64,000 bases of DNA from Streptomyces iakyrus (GTDB lineage Bacteria > Actinomycetota > Actinomycetes > Streptomycetales > Streptomycetaceae). The translations under genes and the position numbers were made by a program. Of the stretch, positions 45,504 through 54,734 are shown one piece after another (the stretch's first letter is position 1; each line of letters starts with the position of its first letter). The notes under the pieces were generated by a model. The model saw only the letters and a list, made by a program, of their open reading frames with translations. It was not told the DNA's origin and searched no databases. Location: assembly GCF_000717055.1 (NCBI RefSeq), contig NZ_JNXI01000003.1, forward strand, positions 62,001-126,000, written 5' to 3'.

Positions 45504-46949
45504 TCATGGTTTGGCAGCTCCGTCTCGGCCCGACAGTCCGGTTTGCATGCTTCGCTCACTTGCTGGTCCTGTCGACGAACGAGGCGTCGGTCCGAGGACG
45601 AACAGTGCCGCGCTCGGCGCCCACTGGGGTCTCACCAGTAGCTCGTTGTGTGTCGTAGAAGCCGATGCGGTGTCTGTGCGCTGGTCCCTGGGGGCGACAA
45701 GGACGGTGATGACCGAGCCTTGATCGAGCAAGGAGCCGGCAGACGGACTCTGGCCGCAGACGCGGCCCCCTGTTTGCCTGAGGTCGCTGCACGCACCCGA
45801 GCTGCTGCGCACCAGGCGGAATCCGGTGGTCCGGGCTTGGGCCCGTGCGTCCGGCAGCGTTCTTCCGAGCAGGTCCGGAGCGGGCACTTGATGCTGTATG
45901 GACTCGGCGGCGGAGTGGTGGAGGGTCAGCCAGACGGACGTTCCCGCACCGCCCAGTGCGATGACCAACGAGACGGCCACGGCGGGAAGGACGCGGCGGG
46001 GGCGTGTTCGACGGCGGGGGCTCCTTGCCTTGTGCGGGGCGGCTGATGGTGGCTCGCTTTGCTCCGAGTCGCAATGGAGGGTTGCGGTGGTTGGGGCTTC
46101 GGCCGTCAGTGAGGTCCGCACCTTGGCAACGGCGGCCCGCATCGCCGGAGCGCCCTGGTGACGTTGTGCCGGGTCCTTCGCGAGCGCCTTCAGGACCAGT
46201 GCGTCCACCTCCGGGGGAATGCCGGGAACGATCTCCGAGGGGGCTCTCGGTGTTTCCTGGACCTGTCGGTGGGCGACTGAGAGGGGAGAGCCGCCATGGA
46301 AGGGAGGGCGTCCGGTCAACAGCTCATGAAAAAGGCAGCCGACCGCGTACAGGTCGCTGCGCGCATCCGCGGGCTGCCCGGTGGCCTGCTCCGGCGACAG
46401 GTATTCCGCAGTGCCGATCACTATGGAGGCCTGGGTGATCGCCGTCTCCTGGCCCGACATGGCCCGCGCGATGCCGAAGTCCATCACCTTGACGGCGCCG
46501 TCGGCGGTCAGCATGACGTTGGCAGGCTTGACGTCACGATGGACGATGCCTGCCCCATGTGCGTGTTCCAGTGCCCGCAGGACGCCGTCCGTGAGCTCCA
46601 GCGCCTGCTGGAGCGTGGGGAGAGTCTCGGAGCGCAGCCTCTCGGCGAGTGTCGTCCCTGGCACGTACTCCATCACGATGTACGGCAGGACGCCGCCGCC
46701 GGTGAGTTGTTCCTCGCCGCTGTCGTAGACAGCCACCACTGACGGGTGGTTCAGTGACGCCGCCGACCTTGCCTCGCGGCGGAACCGCTCGTGGAAGTAC
46801 GGGTCGAAGGCCATATCGGCACGCAATGTCTTCACCGCCACCGTACGCCCGAGCCGCAAGTCCTGAGCCAGGTAGACCTCGGCCATTCCTCCGCTGCCTA
46901 GGCGGGAACCGACGCGGTAGCGTCCCGCCAATGTCTGACGCTGGATCAC
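45504..46949 (-). CDS. Membrane Ser/Thr protein kinase with one PASTA domain
   Basis: 481 residues from GTG 46947-46949, chosen for CAGGAG just upstream; an in-frame ATG at 47003 lacks a ribosome site. Kinase features: 'RLGSGGMAEVYLAQD' (P-loop), 'VAVKTL' (Lys), 'IVHRDVKPANVML' (catalytic loop), 'VMDFGIARAM' (DFG), 'GTAEYLSPEQA'. A basic linker precedes one transmembrane helix ('VLPAVAVSLVIALGGAGTSVWL'). Outside is a single PASTA repeat ('VPAPDLLGRTLPDARAQARTTGFRLV ... SPSAGSLLDQGSVITVLV'), with two cysteines. PASTA domains bind muropeptides. A TGTGG repeat 160 bp upstream may tie it to the neighbouring two-component locus. Confidence 0.9.
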   Translation of the reverse strand: MIQRQTLAGRYRVGSRLGSGGMAEVYLAQDLRLGRTVAVKTLRADMAFDPYFHERFRREARSAASLNHPSVVAVYDSGEEQLTGGGVLPYIVMEYVPGTTLAERLRSETLPTLQQALELTDGVLRALEHAHGAGIVHRDVKPANVMLTADGAVKVMDFGIARAMSGQETAITQASIVIGTAEYLSPEQATGQPADARSDLYAVGCLFHELLTGRPPFHGGSPLSVAHRQVQETPRAPSEIVPGIPPEVDALVLKALAKDPAQRHQGAPAMRAAVAKVRTSLTAEAPTTATLHCDSEQSEPPSAAPHKARSPRRRTRPRRVLPAVAVSLVIALGGAGTSVWLTLHHSAAESIQHQVPAPDLLGRTLPDARAQARTTGFRLVRSSSGACSDLRQTGGRVCGQSPSAGSLLDQGSVITVLVAPRDQRTDTASASTTHNELLVRPQWAPSAALFVLGPTPRSSTGPASERSMQTGLSGRDGAAKP

Positions 46950-47108
46950 CTGTTCTCCTGTGGGCGCTCTACCGCGGGCGCGGTGGACGATACTGCCGGC
47001 CAAGCCGCGTGTGAGGTCCGGAGGGCCCGTTCGCGGAGCACGTGGTCTCCCCGAGTGGCCCGGCCCGCACCCCTTCGGCTCAGGCGGCCGGACCGTAACG
47101 GGGAAGTC

Positions 47109-47124
47109 TGTGGAAATCTTGTGG
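47109..47124 (-). promoter_or_regulatory. Putative response-regulator operator, site C
   Basis: TGTGG at 47109-47113 and 47120-47124, 11-bp period. It is 160 bp upstream of the Ser/Thr kinase start and in the same relative orientation to it as sites B and E are to their genes. Confidence 0.5.
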
Positions 47125-47392
47125 AGCGCCTGGCGGTGCCCATGCGGCCTCGGCCTGTTCTGCGGTTCGCTCCCGTGACCGGTCAGGGGGCGTCGAGGGG
47201 ATTCTTCCGGTGCGGGAGGAGGGGGCCCGGCGACGAAGTTCTCGGGGCGGTGGTGCAGGTGTCAAAGAACGCTCCCTCACAACCGATCCGCACCTTTGGC
47301 TCTCGTCCAGCAGCCGCTCGCCCTGCCTATCGACCCGGATCTCGGGCACGGAGGAACTGACGGGCCCGCGGAGGCACGGTAGGGGCGGTCCT

Positions 47393-47408
47393 TGTGGAAA
47401 CTCTGTGA
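47393..47408 (+). promoter_or_regulatory. Putative response-regulator operator, site D (autoregulatory)
   Basis: TGTGG at 47393-47397 and TGTGA at 47404-47408, 11-bp period, 50 bp upstream of the GTG of the response-regulator gene. This is suitable for autoregulation. Confidence 0.55.
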
Positions 47409-47457
47409 TCCCAGGAGCAGATCCGGGCGCCGCTTCGGCGCACGTACCATCGCCGCC

Positions 47458-48177
47458 GTGAGAACCGACATACATGGTGGCGAGCGGGTGCTGGTCGCCG
47501 ACGACGATGCGGCCGTCCGACGCTCCCTGGAACGCGGACTGAGGCTTGACGGTTTCTCGGTGCTCCTCGCGGACGACGGCCACAGCGCGCTCGCCACCGT
47601 CCGGGGCAGGGCGCCGGACGTGGTGGTGCTGGATGTCTCGATGCCCGGCCCGAGCGGGATCGAGGTATGCCGGACGCTGCGGGACGAGGGCAACGACGTG
47701 CCTGTGCTGATGCTCTCCGCCCTGGACGAGCTGGGCGACCGGGTGGCAGGCCTGCAGGCGGGGGGCGACGACTACTTGGTCAAGCCGTTCGCTCTGCAGG
47801 AGTTGGTGCTGCGCTTGCGGGCGTTGCTGCGCCGCAGGCCCCCGGTGGTCAACGACGAGGTGTGTGCCGGCGGCCTGGTGATCGATCCCGTACGGTGCGA
47901 GGCCCGGCTGGACGGAGCACCGCTGACGCTCACCCGGCGTGAGTTCGGACTGCTGGAAGCGCTGGTACGCAACGCCGGTCTGGTGCTCACGCGTGAGCAG
48001 TTGCTCGATCGGGTGTGGGGATACGACTTCGACGTGCGTACGGATGTCGTGGACACCTTCATCAGTTATCTGAGGCGCAAGCTGGAAGCGGGCGGCCGGC
48101 CCCGGATCCTGCACACGGTGCGCGGGGTCGGATTTGTGCTGCGCGATGACCGGGCACCGAACGGGAGCGGGCGATGA
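47458..48177 (+). CDS. OmpR-family response regulator, two-component locus copy 2 (intact)
   Basis: 239 residues. The receiver domain has 'VLVADDDAAVRRSLE' (acidic pocket), 'VVVLDVSMPGPSGIEV' (phospho-acceptor Asp) and 'YLVKPFALQELVLRLRALLRR' (Lys). The winged helix has 'PLTLTRREFGLLEALVRNAGLVLTREQLLDRVWGYDFDVRTDVVDTFISYLRRKLE' and ends 'ILHTVRGVGFVLRDD'. It overlaps the kinase gene by 4 bp. It is probably the protein that binds the TGTGG repeats, since OmpR-type regulators use such 11-bp spaced half-sites and one site sits 50 bp upstream. Confidence 0.92.
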   Translation: MRTDIHGGERVLVADDDAAVRRSLERGLRLDGFSVLLADDGHSALATVRGRAPDVVVLDVSMPGPSGIEVCRTLRDEGNDVPVLMLSALDELGDRVAGLQAGGDDYLVKPFALQELVLRLRALLRRRPPVVNDEVCAGGLVIDPVRCEARLDGAPLTLTRREFGLLEALVRNAGLVLTREQLLDRVWGYDFDVRTDVVDTFISYLRRKLEAGGRPRILHTVRGVGFVLRDDRAPNGSGR

Positions 48178-49676
48178 GGCTGTCCACCCGGGTCGCGCTG
48201 GCCGTGGGCATGCTCGTACCGCTGGTGGTGCTGACGGCGGGCGCCCTGTTGCTGCAGATGGTCGCCCGCGACCTGCACGCCCAGCAGGACGACCATCTGC
48301 GTGAACGCGCACAGGCCGCGCTTCCGGACGCCAAAGCACTCCTGCGCGCCGCCGCCAAGGACCGTTCCACGGTCGAGGAGGCCCGGCAGCGGCAACTGTT
48401 CACCTCCGCGCTGGATGTCGGCATACGGCTCACCGGGCCTGGCGGCACCGTGTCGGGCGGCCCGCAGCCCCACCCCTCGGTCGCGTTGCGCGCCCCAACG
48501 CGTGTGCCGGTGACGGTGCGGGCCGAGGGAGCCCGCTGGCGCGTTCTCTCGGTGTCCGTGACCGGCTCGGCGCCCGGGGTCCGGGGAACGCTGTGGCTGT
48601 TCTCACCCGACACCGCCGCCAGGACCCAACTCGGCTTCGTGCGACGGCGGATGGTCGCCACCGCCTTGCTCAGTGCCCCGGTGGCCGGCGTGCTGGCCTG
48701 GGCTGCCACCGCCCACGCCGCCCGCCCTCTGCGCAGACTCCAGCAGCGTGCCGGCGGCCTCGACCCCCGGACCAGCGCGGCCCGTTTGGATCACACTCCG
48801 AGCCGGATCACCGAGGTCGACGATCTCGCCCGCGCATTGCAGACCGCGCTTGCCCGCTATGACGAGCAGGCCGGCCGTACGTCAGAGGCATTGGCCACGG
48901 CCCGTTCGTTCGCCGCGGCCGCCTCGCACGAATTGCGCAATCCCCTGATGAGCATGGGAACCAACCTCGACATCCTCATCGGCCACCTCCGCCTGCCGGA
49001 GACAGAACGGGCCGAGGTACTGGAGGATCTACGGCGGGAGCACGGCCGGGTGCTGGCTCTGCTGGTGATGCTCCGCGCACTCACCGAGGGGGACCTGATC
49101 GAGGCGGACGCCTTCGGCCCCGTCGACCTGGCAGATGTTGTCGACGCAGCCGTGGCCGATCTGCGGCGGCGGCACCCGGGCGCGGAGGTGCTGGTGAACG
49201 CCCCTGAGGGCCTGCACGTGCAGGGCTGGGAGCAGGGCCTGCGTTCGGTGGTGGACAACCTCCTGATCAACGCCCTCGTCCACGGCAGTACGGATGCTCG
49301 CCCGCCCCAGGTCAGCATCCTGGTGCGCCGCGTCCAAGAGACGAATGGCCCGACCGCCGTCCTCACCGTCGACGACCGCGGGCCGGGGGTTCCGCCCGCG
49401 GCGTGGGCATCCGTCTTTGAGCGCTTCTACAAGCGCCCCGACAGTCCCGGCTCCGGCCTCGGGCTGACGCTGGTGGCTCAGCAGACGGCTCTGCACGGCG
49501 GGCGGATCACCGTCCAGGGCCGACCCGACGGGCCCGGCGCACGATTCGAAGTACGCCTTCCCCTCACCGACACACGGGACTCAGCAACCCTGGCCTTGTC
49601 CCTGCCCCTGCTGCACCGGGACTGGCTCAACGTGGGCGCGCAGGAACCACAGAGTTTCCACAAAGCCGGCTCCTAA
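48174..49676 (+). CDS. Sensor histidine kinase, two-component locus copy 2 (intact)
   Basis: 500 residues. TM1 about 8-30 ('VALAVGMLVPLVVLTAGALLL'). An extracytoplasmic sensor of about 130 residues follows, with no known domain. TM2 is about 162-184, then HAMP ('RPLRRLQQRAGGLDP'). The H-box is 'SFAAAASHELRNPLMSM'. The ATPase has 'DNLLINALVHG' (N box, Asn), 'VLTVDDRGPGVPPAAW' (G1) and 'GSGLGLTLVAQQTALHGG' (G2). The final codons contain operator site E. The signal is unknown; the two small exported products encoded next could be sensor partners. Confidence 0.92.
   Translation: MRLSTRVALAVGMLVPLVVLTAGALLLQMVARDLHAQQDDHLRERAQAALPDAKALLRAAAKDRSTVEEARQRQLFTSALDVGIRLTGPGGTVSGGPQPHPSVALRAPTRVPVTVRAEGARWRVLSVSVTGSAPGVRGTLWLFSPDTAARTQLGFVRRRMVATALLSAPVAGVLAWAATAHAARPLRRLQQRAGGLDPRTSAARLDHTPSRITEVDDLARALQTALARYDEQAGRTSEALATARSFAAAASHELRNPLMSMGTNLDILIGHLRLPETERAEVLEDLRREHGRVLALLVMLRALTEGDLIEADAFGPVDLADVVDAAVADLRRRHPGAEVLVNAPEGLHVQGWEQGLRSVVDNLLINALVHGSTDARPPQVSILVRRVQETNGPTAVLTVDDRGPGVPPAAWASVFERFYKRPDSPGSGLGLTLVAQQTALHGGRITVQGRPDGPGARFEVRLPLTDTRDSATLALSLPLLHRDWLNVGAQEPQSFHKAGS
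49647..49662 (+). promoter_or_regulatory. Putative response-regulator operator, site E
   Basis: CCACA at 49647-49651 and 49658-49662 (TGTGG on the minus strand), 11-bp period. It lies inside the 3' end of the kinase gene and about 69 bp before the secreted-protein reading frame, exactly as site B in copy 1. Confidence 0.55.
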
Positions 49677-49728
49677 CTTCTGCCTGAGCGCGGCGGAGTG
49701 CCGCAACAGACAGCGGAAGGAGAATCTC

Positions 49729-50134
49729 GCGCTGCGAAGGAAGACCACCGTGGCGGCAGTTGCCTGCCTCGCCTTGCTACTCGGGGGTTCAGGGGTGGCT
49801 GCCGCCGACGGCGGCAGCCCCGCATCCAGTCCGAGTGCGGGCCCCACGGGAGACGGGGCGCAGGCGTTGTGCAAGCGTGCCGTGCGGATCGACAAGCGCA
49901 TCGACAGGTCTTTGACCCGCCTGAACGGCACGGTGAGCATGCGTGGTTCCATCGCGCGGCTCCAACAGCGGGTCGACAACGCCAAGGCGGGACACGGCGC
50001 CGTTGAGACCTACCTCAACGGCCGGCTCGCATATCGCATCACTTGTTCCCACGCTGCGGCAGCGGAGCGAGGACCTCGCCAAGGTCTCCGACTGGTGCGA
50101 GGCGAACACCACCGCCAACGGGGCGACCCCGTGA
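49729..50134 (+). pseudogene. Small secreted protein, two-component locus copy 2 (broken)
   Basis: Aligned with the intact gene at 1469-1879, the start ATG is replaced by GCG (49729-49731) although AAGGAGAAT is kept. A 2-bp loss near 50040 moves the frame after 'VETYLNGRLAYR', and 'VPTLRQRSEDLAKVSDWCEANTTANGATP' continues in another frame. Initiation at CTG 49732 or GTG 49750 would still give a protein with a wrong C-terminus that runs into the lipoprotein frame. The signal-peptide region and 'ALCKRAVRIDKRIDRSLTRL' are well conserved. Confidence 0.8.
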
Positions 50135-50373
50135 CGCTCCCGGCCCGCAGCGCGGCCCTGGCCGCCGGGGTGGTTCTCTGTGCCGCCCTCACCGCCGCCG
50201 CCTGCGACACCGACCGCAACGCGGGCGGCGGCCGACAGCCGTCCGGGAACGCCGTCACCGCCACGGTCGCACCGGATCCAACTGCCGCCGAGCTCACGGA
50301 TCTGACCCGCGTCCTGGACCGCGCCGAGCGCGCGGCCTCGGCCGCAGAATCCGATGGAGCCGACGACGACTGA
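50131..50373 (+). CDS. Small lipoprotein, two-component locus copy 2
   Basis: 80 residues from GTG 50131, overlapping the original stop of the secreted-protein gene. The signal 'SAALAAGVVLCAALTAAACDTDRN' has lipobox Cys. The rest mirrors copy 1 ('GGGRQPSG', 'ELTDLTRVLDRAERAASAAES'). Both lipoproteins are intact although each locus has another gene broken. Because the upstream gene is frameshifted, its frame now runs through into this one (49750-50373), so coupling may be altered. Confidence 0.7.
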   Translation: MTLPARSAALAAGVVLCAALTAAACDTDRNAGGGRQPSGNAVTATVAPDPTAAELTDLTRVLDRAERAASAAESDGADDD

Positions 50374-50575
50374 TCACCTGGGGGCCCCTTGCGCCTTCAC
50401 GGGGACAGCGGTCCCGGACACGGCAGCACCCTCCCAGGCCCGCAGCTCAAGCCTGATCCGCATGAGGGGGGCGACGGTCGGGCCTGATAGGGAGCATTGG
50501 AGTGCAATGCGGGGCCCATATGCTAATCGAGCATCTTGCCATGAACGACTTGACGAACGGGGCACGGTACGGGCC

Positions 50576-51010
50576 ATGGAGGAAGGAACCGCACAGCGTC
50601 AGAAGCTCCACCAGCGTGTCGACGAGCTGACCCGGCGCATCAACTGCCTGGAGCAACATCGCATCGTGCCGACAGGCCCTGCCCGTCTCGATGACACCGA
50701 ACTGGACGCGTTGCGCGAGGAGGTCGTGGCGCTCCTGGCGGAGATTGAGGGCTCCGGCGCCACCACCAGGCTCAGGGCTCTCGGGCATCCGGTCCGTCTC
50801 CGTATCCTGGCTGCGCTGCTGGACAGACCGCACAGTGCGCGGGAACTGCTGCAACTCTGCGGCGCGACTGCCACCAGCGGGCTGTTGTACCACCATCTGC
50901 AACTGCTCATAAGCGCTGGATGGGTCGCCCGTTCCAGCCGCGGACACCATGCCGTCGCTGACACTGAACGCACCGTCGCGGCCTTGGCTGCTGTGCATGC
51001 CTGCCGCTGA
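50576..51010 (+). CDS. ArsR-type winged-helix regulator
   Basis: 144 residues from ATG 50576 (the long open frame upstream lacks a domain). A heptad-like helix at residues about 7-30 ('KLHQRVDELTRRINCLEQH') could be a coiled coil. The winged helix is 'TTRLRALGHPVRLRILAALLDRPHSARELLQLCGATATSGLLYHHLQLLISAGWVARSSRGHHAV'. It does not show the Cys metal site of metal sensors. Target unknown; the gene stands alone. Confidence 0.75.
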   Translation: MEEGTAQRQKLHQRVDELTRRINCLEQHRIVPTGPARLDDTELDALREEVVALLAEIEGSGATTRLRALGHPVRLRILAALLDRPHSARELLQLCGATATSGLLYHHLQLLISAGWVARSSRGHHAVADTERTVAALAAVHACR

Positions 51011-51370
51011 CTGCTCCCGCGCGGCGCGTCGGCGGCCCGGGGCAGATCGTTGGACATGGCCGGTGTGGCGACCCCCATAACCGTCGGGGCGGTGGAGCGG
51101 TCATGAGCACACGGTCACGACAGACGGCCGTACGGTCCCCGTGATCCTCCCGGTACAGGAGGCGTTCCGGCTCGATGGTCTTGGTCACGTGAGGCCGTCC
51201 GTCCGCAGGATTGACACTCCGGTGTCGTCGTGCATCGTTTCGTTGGCTTCGTTGAGGAAATCGGGCGCCCCGATAGGGGGATGAATCCTGGTCCCCCTAC
51301 GCCGATATGTCCTGAACCAGCCTGACCCGCCCGCTACCATTGGCACGGATGCGAGTCTTGACTGTTCTAC
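51011..51370. other. Intergenic stretch after the ArsR-type gene
   Basis: About 360 bases. A minus-strand frame opening 'MTKTIEPERLLYREDHGD' could be a remnant, but no family is evident. Base composition falls towards the following gene. Confidence 0.35.
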
Positions 51371-52078
51371 TTAACCACCTTGCCCTGAGTGCCGCGCCGC
51401 CAGAATTACCGCCTGATTCCGCGAAATAGTTTTTCGTACGAAACTGTCACGGTCCCGAACGATTCTCTTCGCCCGCCTTGACAACACAGCACGCTTGCGA
51501 ACTTTCCATTTCGGCGTGAGGGCGTACTCCAAGGGTATTTCCAAGAATCCCTTTGCCAACTGCAGAACCGCCTTTGCGCTATCTCGTGATATCTCGGTAG
51601 CGGCACCCTCACCCATCGTCTCACGCGCGTAATCCACCGCGACGACCGATGCGGCAACCATGGCGCGCATCGTCCCCAAACGTATGGACAGGAGAGCCCT
51701 AACAGGCTCACTAGCCCAGTCGCCCAGAAAAGCGCGTTGGTTGCTGTATTTAGCCAGATCTTCATCCAGTTCTCGCAATAGTGAGTTCACATCCCACACT
51801 GCCCCGAGTTCATAGTTCACATCCCACACTGCCCCGAGTTCATGCGGGGCAGTTCGGTATTTCGCTTCCATACAGGCCAGCTGGACAATTTGAGGATCGC
51901 GAGCCAGCTGCAGTAGGCGTTCTATACGTCGCTCATTCCAGGGCTTCGCTGTCAACTCGAAAACTATGGACACTACTGCGACCACGCCAGCACTGGCCAA
52001 TAGGGCACCCCAGGATATGGACAAATGATTTCCCCCCGACAAATCCGATCTCATGGTGCGAGAGATTCCACCTATCAT
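51371..52078 (-). CDS. Unknown membrane-anchored protein with an internal tandem duplication
   Basis: 235 residues. One N-terminal membrane helix ('ISWGALLASAGVVAVVSIVFEL', about 21-42) precedes a mainly helical, charged cytoplasmic part. A perfect 30-bp tandem duplication encodes 'ELGAVWDVNY' / 'ELGAVWDVNS' near residue 80. The C-terminus is strongly basic ('KWKVRKRAVLSRRAKRIVRDRD'). The gene is distinctly less GC-rich than its neighbours, suggesting recent acquisition. No domain recognised. Confidence 0.6.
   Translation of the reverse strand: MIGGISRTMRSDLSGGNHLSISWGALLASAGVVAVVSIVFELTAKPWNERRIERLLQLARDPQIVQLACMEAKYRTAPHELGAVWDVNYELGAVWDVNSLLRELDEDLAKYSNQRAFLGDWASEPVRALLSIRLGTMRAMVAASVVAVDYARETMGEGAATEISRDSAKAVLQLAKGFLEIPLEYALTPKWKVRKRAVLSRRAKRIVRDRDSFVRKTISRNQAVILAARHSGQGG
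51784..51843. repeat. Perfect 30-bp tandem duplication
   Basis: Bases 51784-51813 are repeated exactly at 51814-51843. The unit length is a multiple of three, so the gene stays in frame and gains ten residues. Confidence 0.95.
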
Positions 52079-52099
52079 GAGCTTCCCGTCTCCGGGATG

Positions 52100-52447
52100 C
52101 TACACGTAGTCGCCGCTGCTCGTGTAGTCGGTGTCAGGCTCGATGATGGCGTGGGAGGGGACGTCGTCCACCGATAGAATCCCGACGAAGCGACCTTGGG
52201 AATCCTTATCTGCCTTGGCAAGCAAGGTGTCTAAAGCGGCTTGGTTCACCATGCGACGTGTGGCCCGTTCGCCGTCTGCCTCCCAGCGGGAGACGATGCG
52301 ATCGGACACCCGGAGCTTCTCGGCGAACTCCTTAGGGCTCATGCGTACGGCTTCACGCAGCGCCTTGACTTCGCGTCCGGTCCATTCGTAACCAGCGGCA
52401 TGGGCTACCTCTGTCGTGAGTCGCCTCCGCTGATGGGGCGGCGGCAC
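52100..52447 (-). CDS. XRE-like helix-turn-helix protein
   Basis: 115 residues from GTG 52445-52447; there is no better in-frame start and the upstream gene remnant stops 5 bases before. 'YEWTGREVKALREAVRMSPKEFAEKLRVSDRIVSRWEADGERATRRMVNQAALDTLLAKAD' is a typical XRE/Cro domain. The tail is 'GRFVGILSVDDVPSHAIIEPDTDYTSSGDYV', the sort of extension seen in streptomycete regulators beside restriction- or defence-like genes. Its partner upstream is broken. Confidence 0.65.
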   Translation of the reverse strand: MPPPHQRRRLTTEVAHAAGYEWTGREVKALREAVRMSPKEFAEKLRVSDRIVSRWEADGERATRRMVNQAALDTLLAKADKDSQGRFVGILSVDDVPSHAIIEPDTDYTSSGDYV

Positions 52448-52451
52448 GCGT

Positions 52452-54521
52452 CTACAGACGCTCGCCGGGAATGGCGACGTAGGCGTCACGCAGCGCTGCG
52501 AGCACGGGGTGGTCATGCGGGAACTGCACGCCATCGAGCGCACTGACGGAACGCACGCCGATCGTCACGTTCGTGGCGAATGCGGCTGCCATGTTCCGGA
52601 CGTCCGCGAGCTGCACCGGAGCCGTCATCTGCTTCGGGGCGTCGAGCCCTCGCAGCAGCAGCATGGTTGTGCCCGGGAGTACCGGCGCTTCCGGCCAGAT
52701 GACCGTTCCGTCCTCGTTGACGAAACCGGAGGTACGCCGTCAGCTGCCTTGCGGATGAGTTCAGCGTCCGCTCTCGGTCCAACTCGACACCGAAGACGAT
52801 GCGGCAGTCGCGCACCAAGCGGTCTAGCCGAGCCGGTCGTCCCCCGGCTGCGCGCCGGCGAGCCCGTGGACTCGCAGACCCGACTTCCATGAGCCCTGTG
52901 GTTCGACCCCGAACTGCTCCTGCAGCCATGCGCCCACCGCCGCCTCTCCCGCAAGGCCCACAGCCAATGTCCGGTCCTGGTCGCTCGCGGGGACCTGGTA
53001 CGAACCGCTGTGCGACCTTGTATCGGACGACGAGGAGGTGCGTGGCTGCGGGATACGAGGTGCGAGCGCCGTGGCGCACATGGCCGAGGTGGCCCGCTGC
53101 TCAGGCGTGAGATCTGCGGCCACCTCGCGGGCGAGCGCCGCCAGGTCATCGGGCAGGGCGGACACGGGCCTGCCGTTCAGCATCACATAAGGGCCGGGTG
53201 CGGACCCTCCCGATCGGCTTCCGCCCGTGGCTCCGCCAGTGTTCACCGCGGGCTCCGGGGGACGTGTCGCGGCCAGTCCGAGGTCCGCGCGCCGGTCCGA
53301 CAGAGGCATGTCTTGGGGCCAGTGGCCGCGAGCCCCAAGCCAAGCGATCAGCGCCTTCACGGACAAGACTTCGAAGTCCAGCAGGCCGTCGCCGTCCAGT
53401 TCCCACAGGACGTCCTGGGCCGGGGGCAGCACCGTGGCGCGACTTCCGGCATGGAGGCCGCTCCCATTCCTCGATTGGTTGCCGCAGCCGCGGTACCTGC
53501 TTGTGCACCGCTGTGCTGGGTGCCTCGCGTACCTCGGCCAGCGGCCTCAGCGGGCGTGACGTCGAGGAGGGTGCGGGAAGCTGTTGCATCAGCCAGACGT
53601 CCGCGTGGGCTTGGAGGAGTTCGTCGGAGAGATGCCACAGCGTCGTGTAATAGGCCGAGTCCGGCGTGAGGAGGGAGAGGCCGCGCAGCTTCACGTACCC
53701 GGCCAGGGACCGTCCGGACCGGTGGGCGTCCCTATAGGCGTCCCTGATCCGCTCGGCGAGCGCTGGACGGTTCCGCTGAAGCCATGCCGCAAATTGCCGT
53801 TCATGCCGGTCCCTGTCGTCGATCTCCGGAAGGTCGAGGGCGCGCCATGCGCGGTTGGCGTCGACCAGGGGGCAGGGACATGACGCTCAGTTGCCGTTCC
53901 CGGTCGTCGTCCTCCGGCAACCGCATGAGCTGTTCCGCGTTCGGTGCGCCGATCCGGTCGGTGAGCCAGGTGAGGAGAGCGGCGCGGTCGGAGAAGTCCT
54001 CCGCCGTGTTGCCGCAGTTGCTCCGCGAGGTCGACATCGAGGCAGGCGAGGAGGGGGACAAGCCGCGCGCTGCCGGAATGCTGTGACGCCCGTTCGGCGA
54101 GGACGGCGTGCAGTTGGTGCGGTCGCAGGTCCAGGACGTCCGTGAGGTCCTCCTCGGGGACGTGGTCGGTCTTCAGGCCGCGTTCCTCCAGTTTGGTTAG
54201 CGCCTTCCACAACTGGTCTGCGAGGTAGGGCGCGCCGATGAGGACAGCCACGGCGGGGGCGGCGGTGCGGAGCACTCGCCAGCCGGTACGAGGCTCGCTG
54301 TGCACGACGACCACACGGGGCCGGTCTCTGGGTGCGGGTGCACCAGAGCTCGGTCCGCGCCGTGCTCGGTGAGGCGGTGGCCGGCGATCCAGAGGAGGCG
54401 ACGCCGCCCTTCCATAGCGCCTGACTCGGCCACCAGCCAGGTCAGCATTGGTGCGGACACCACCGAACCTGCAAACGCCTCCGCAAGCGCTGAAGCTGGG
54501 GAAAAGGACCTTGCAGCCCAA
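52452..54521 (-). pseudogene. Large protein with DUF3883/'NO VEIN'-like C-terminus, many frameshifts
   Basis: Pieces in order across several frames: 'WRVLRTAAPAVAVLIGAPYLADQLWKALTKLEERGLKTDHVPEEDLTDVLDL', 'DFSDRAALLTWLTDRIGAPNAEQLMRLPEDDD', 'NRPALAERIRDAYRD', 'LRGLSLLTPDSAYYTTLWHLSDELLQAHADVWLMQQLPA', 'LPPAQDVLWELDGDGLLDFEVLSVKALIAWLGARGHWPQDMPLS', 'TLAVGLAGEAAVGAWLQEQFGVEP', 'RDCRIVFGVELDRERTL' and 'MLLLRGLDAPKQMTAPVQLADVRNMAAAFATN'. The 'GLAGEAAVGxWL' to 'GDDRLG' section resembles the nuclease-like DUF3883 domain found in sacsin/Hsp90-ATPase-type or defence proteins. No intact frame exceeds about 200 codons. Confidence 0.5.
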
Positions 54522-54734
54522 CCTGACGAGGCATCAGCAAAGTCAGCATTAGGTCAGCAAGAGTCCTGTCACAGCCGCCCACAGACAGCCACACTGTGGA
54601 ATCGCCAACCGCACCGGCCAGAGCCAGCCGGCTGTTCCGACGTCTTGCGGAGGGCAGGTGGAAGAGGGTGAGAATCACGCGACAGCCTTCCGCCCGGCGC
54701 CACCAACGCTGACACGTACCCGCAGGTCAGCGCA

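Larger units (their letters stand above)
46950..47457. other. Regulatory gap between the kinase and two-component locus copy 2
   Basis: About 500 bases without a supported gene, carrying two TGTGG direct-repeat sites (47109-47124 and 47393-47408). Promoters for the divergent kinase gene and the response-regulator operon should lie here. Confidence 0.55.

Noticed and set aside
49750..50373. A 207-codon fusion of secreted protein and lipoprotein
   Set aside because: It arises from a 2-bp loss; the lipoprotein has its own GTG start and signal with lipobox.
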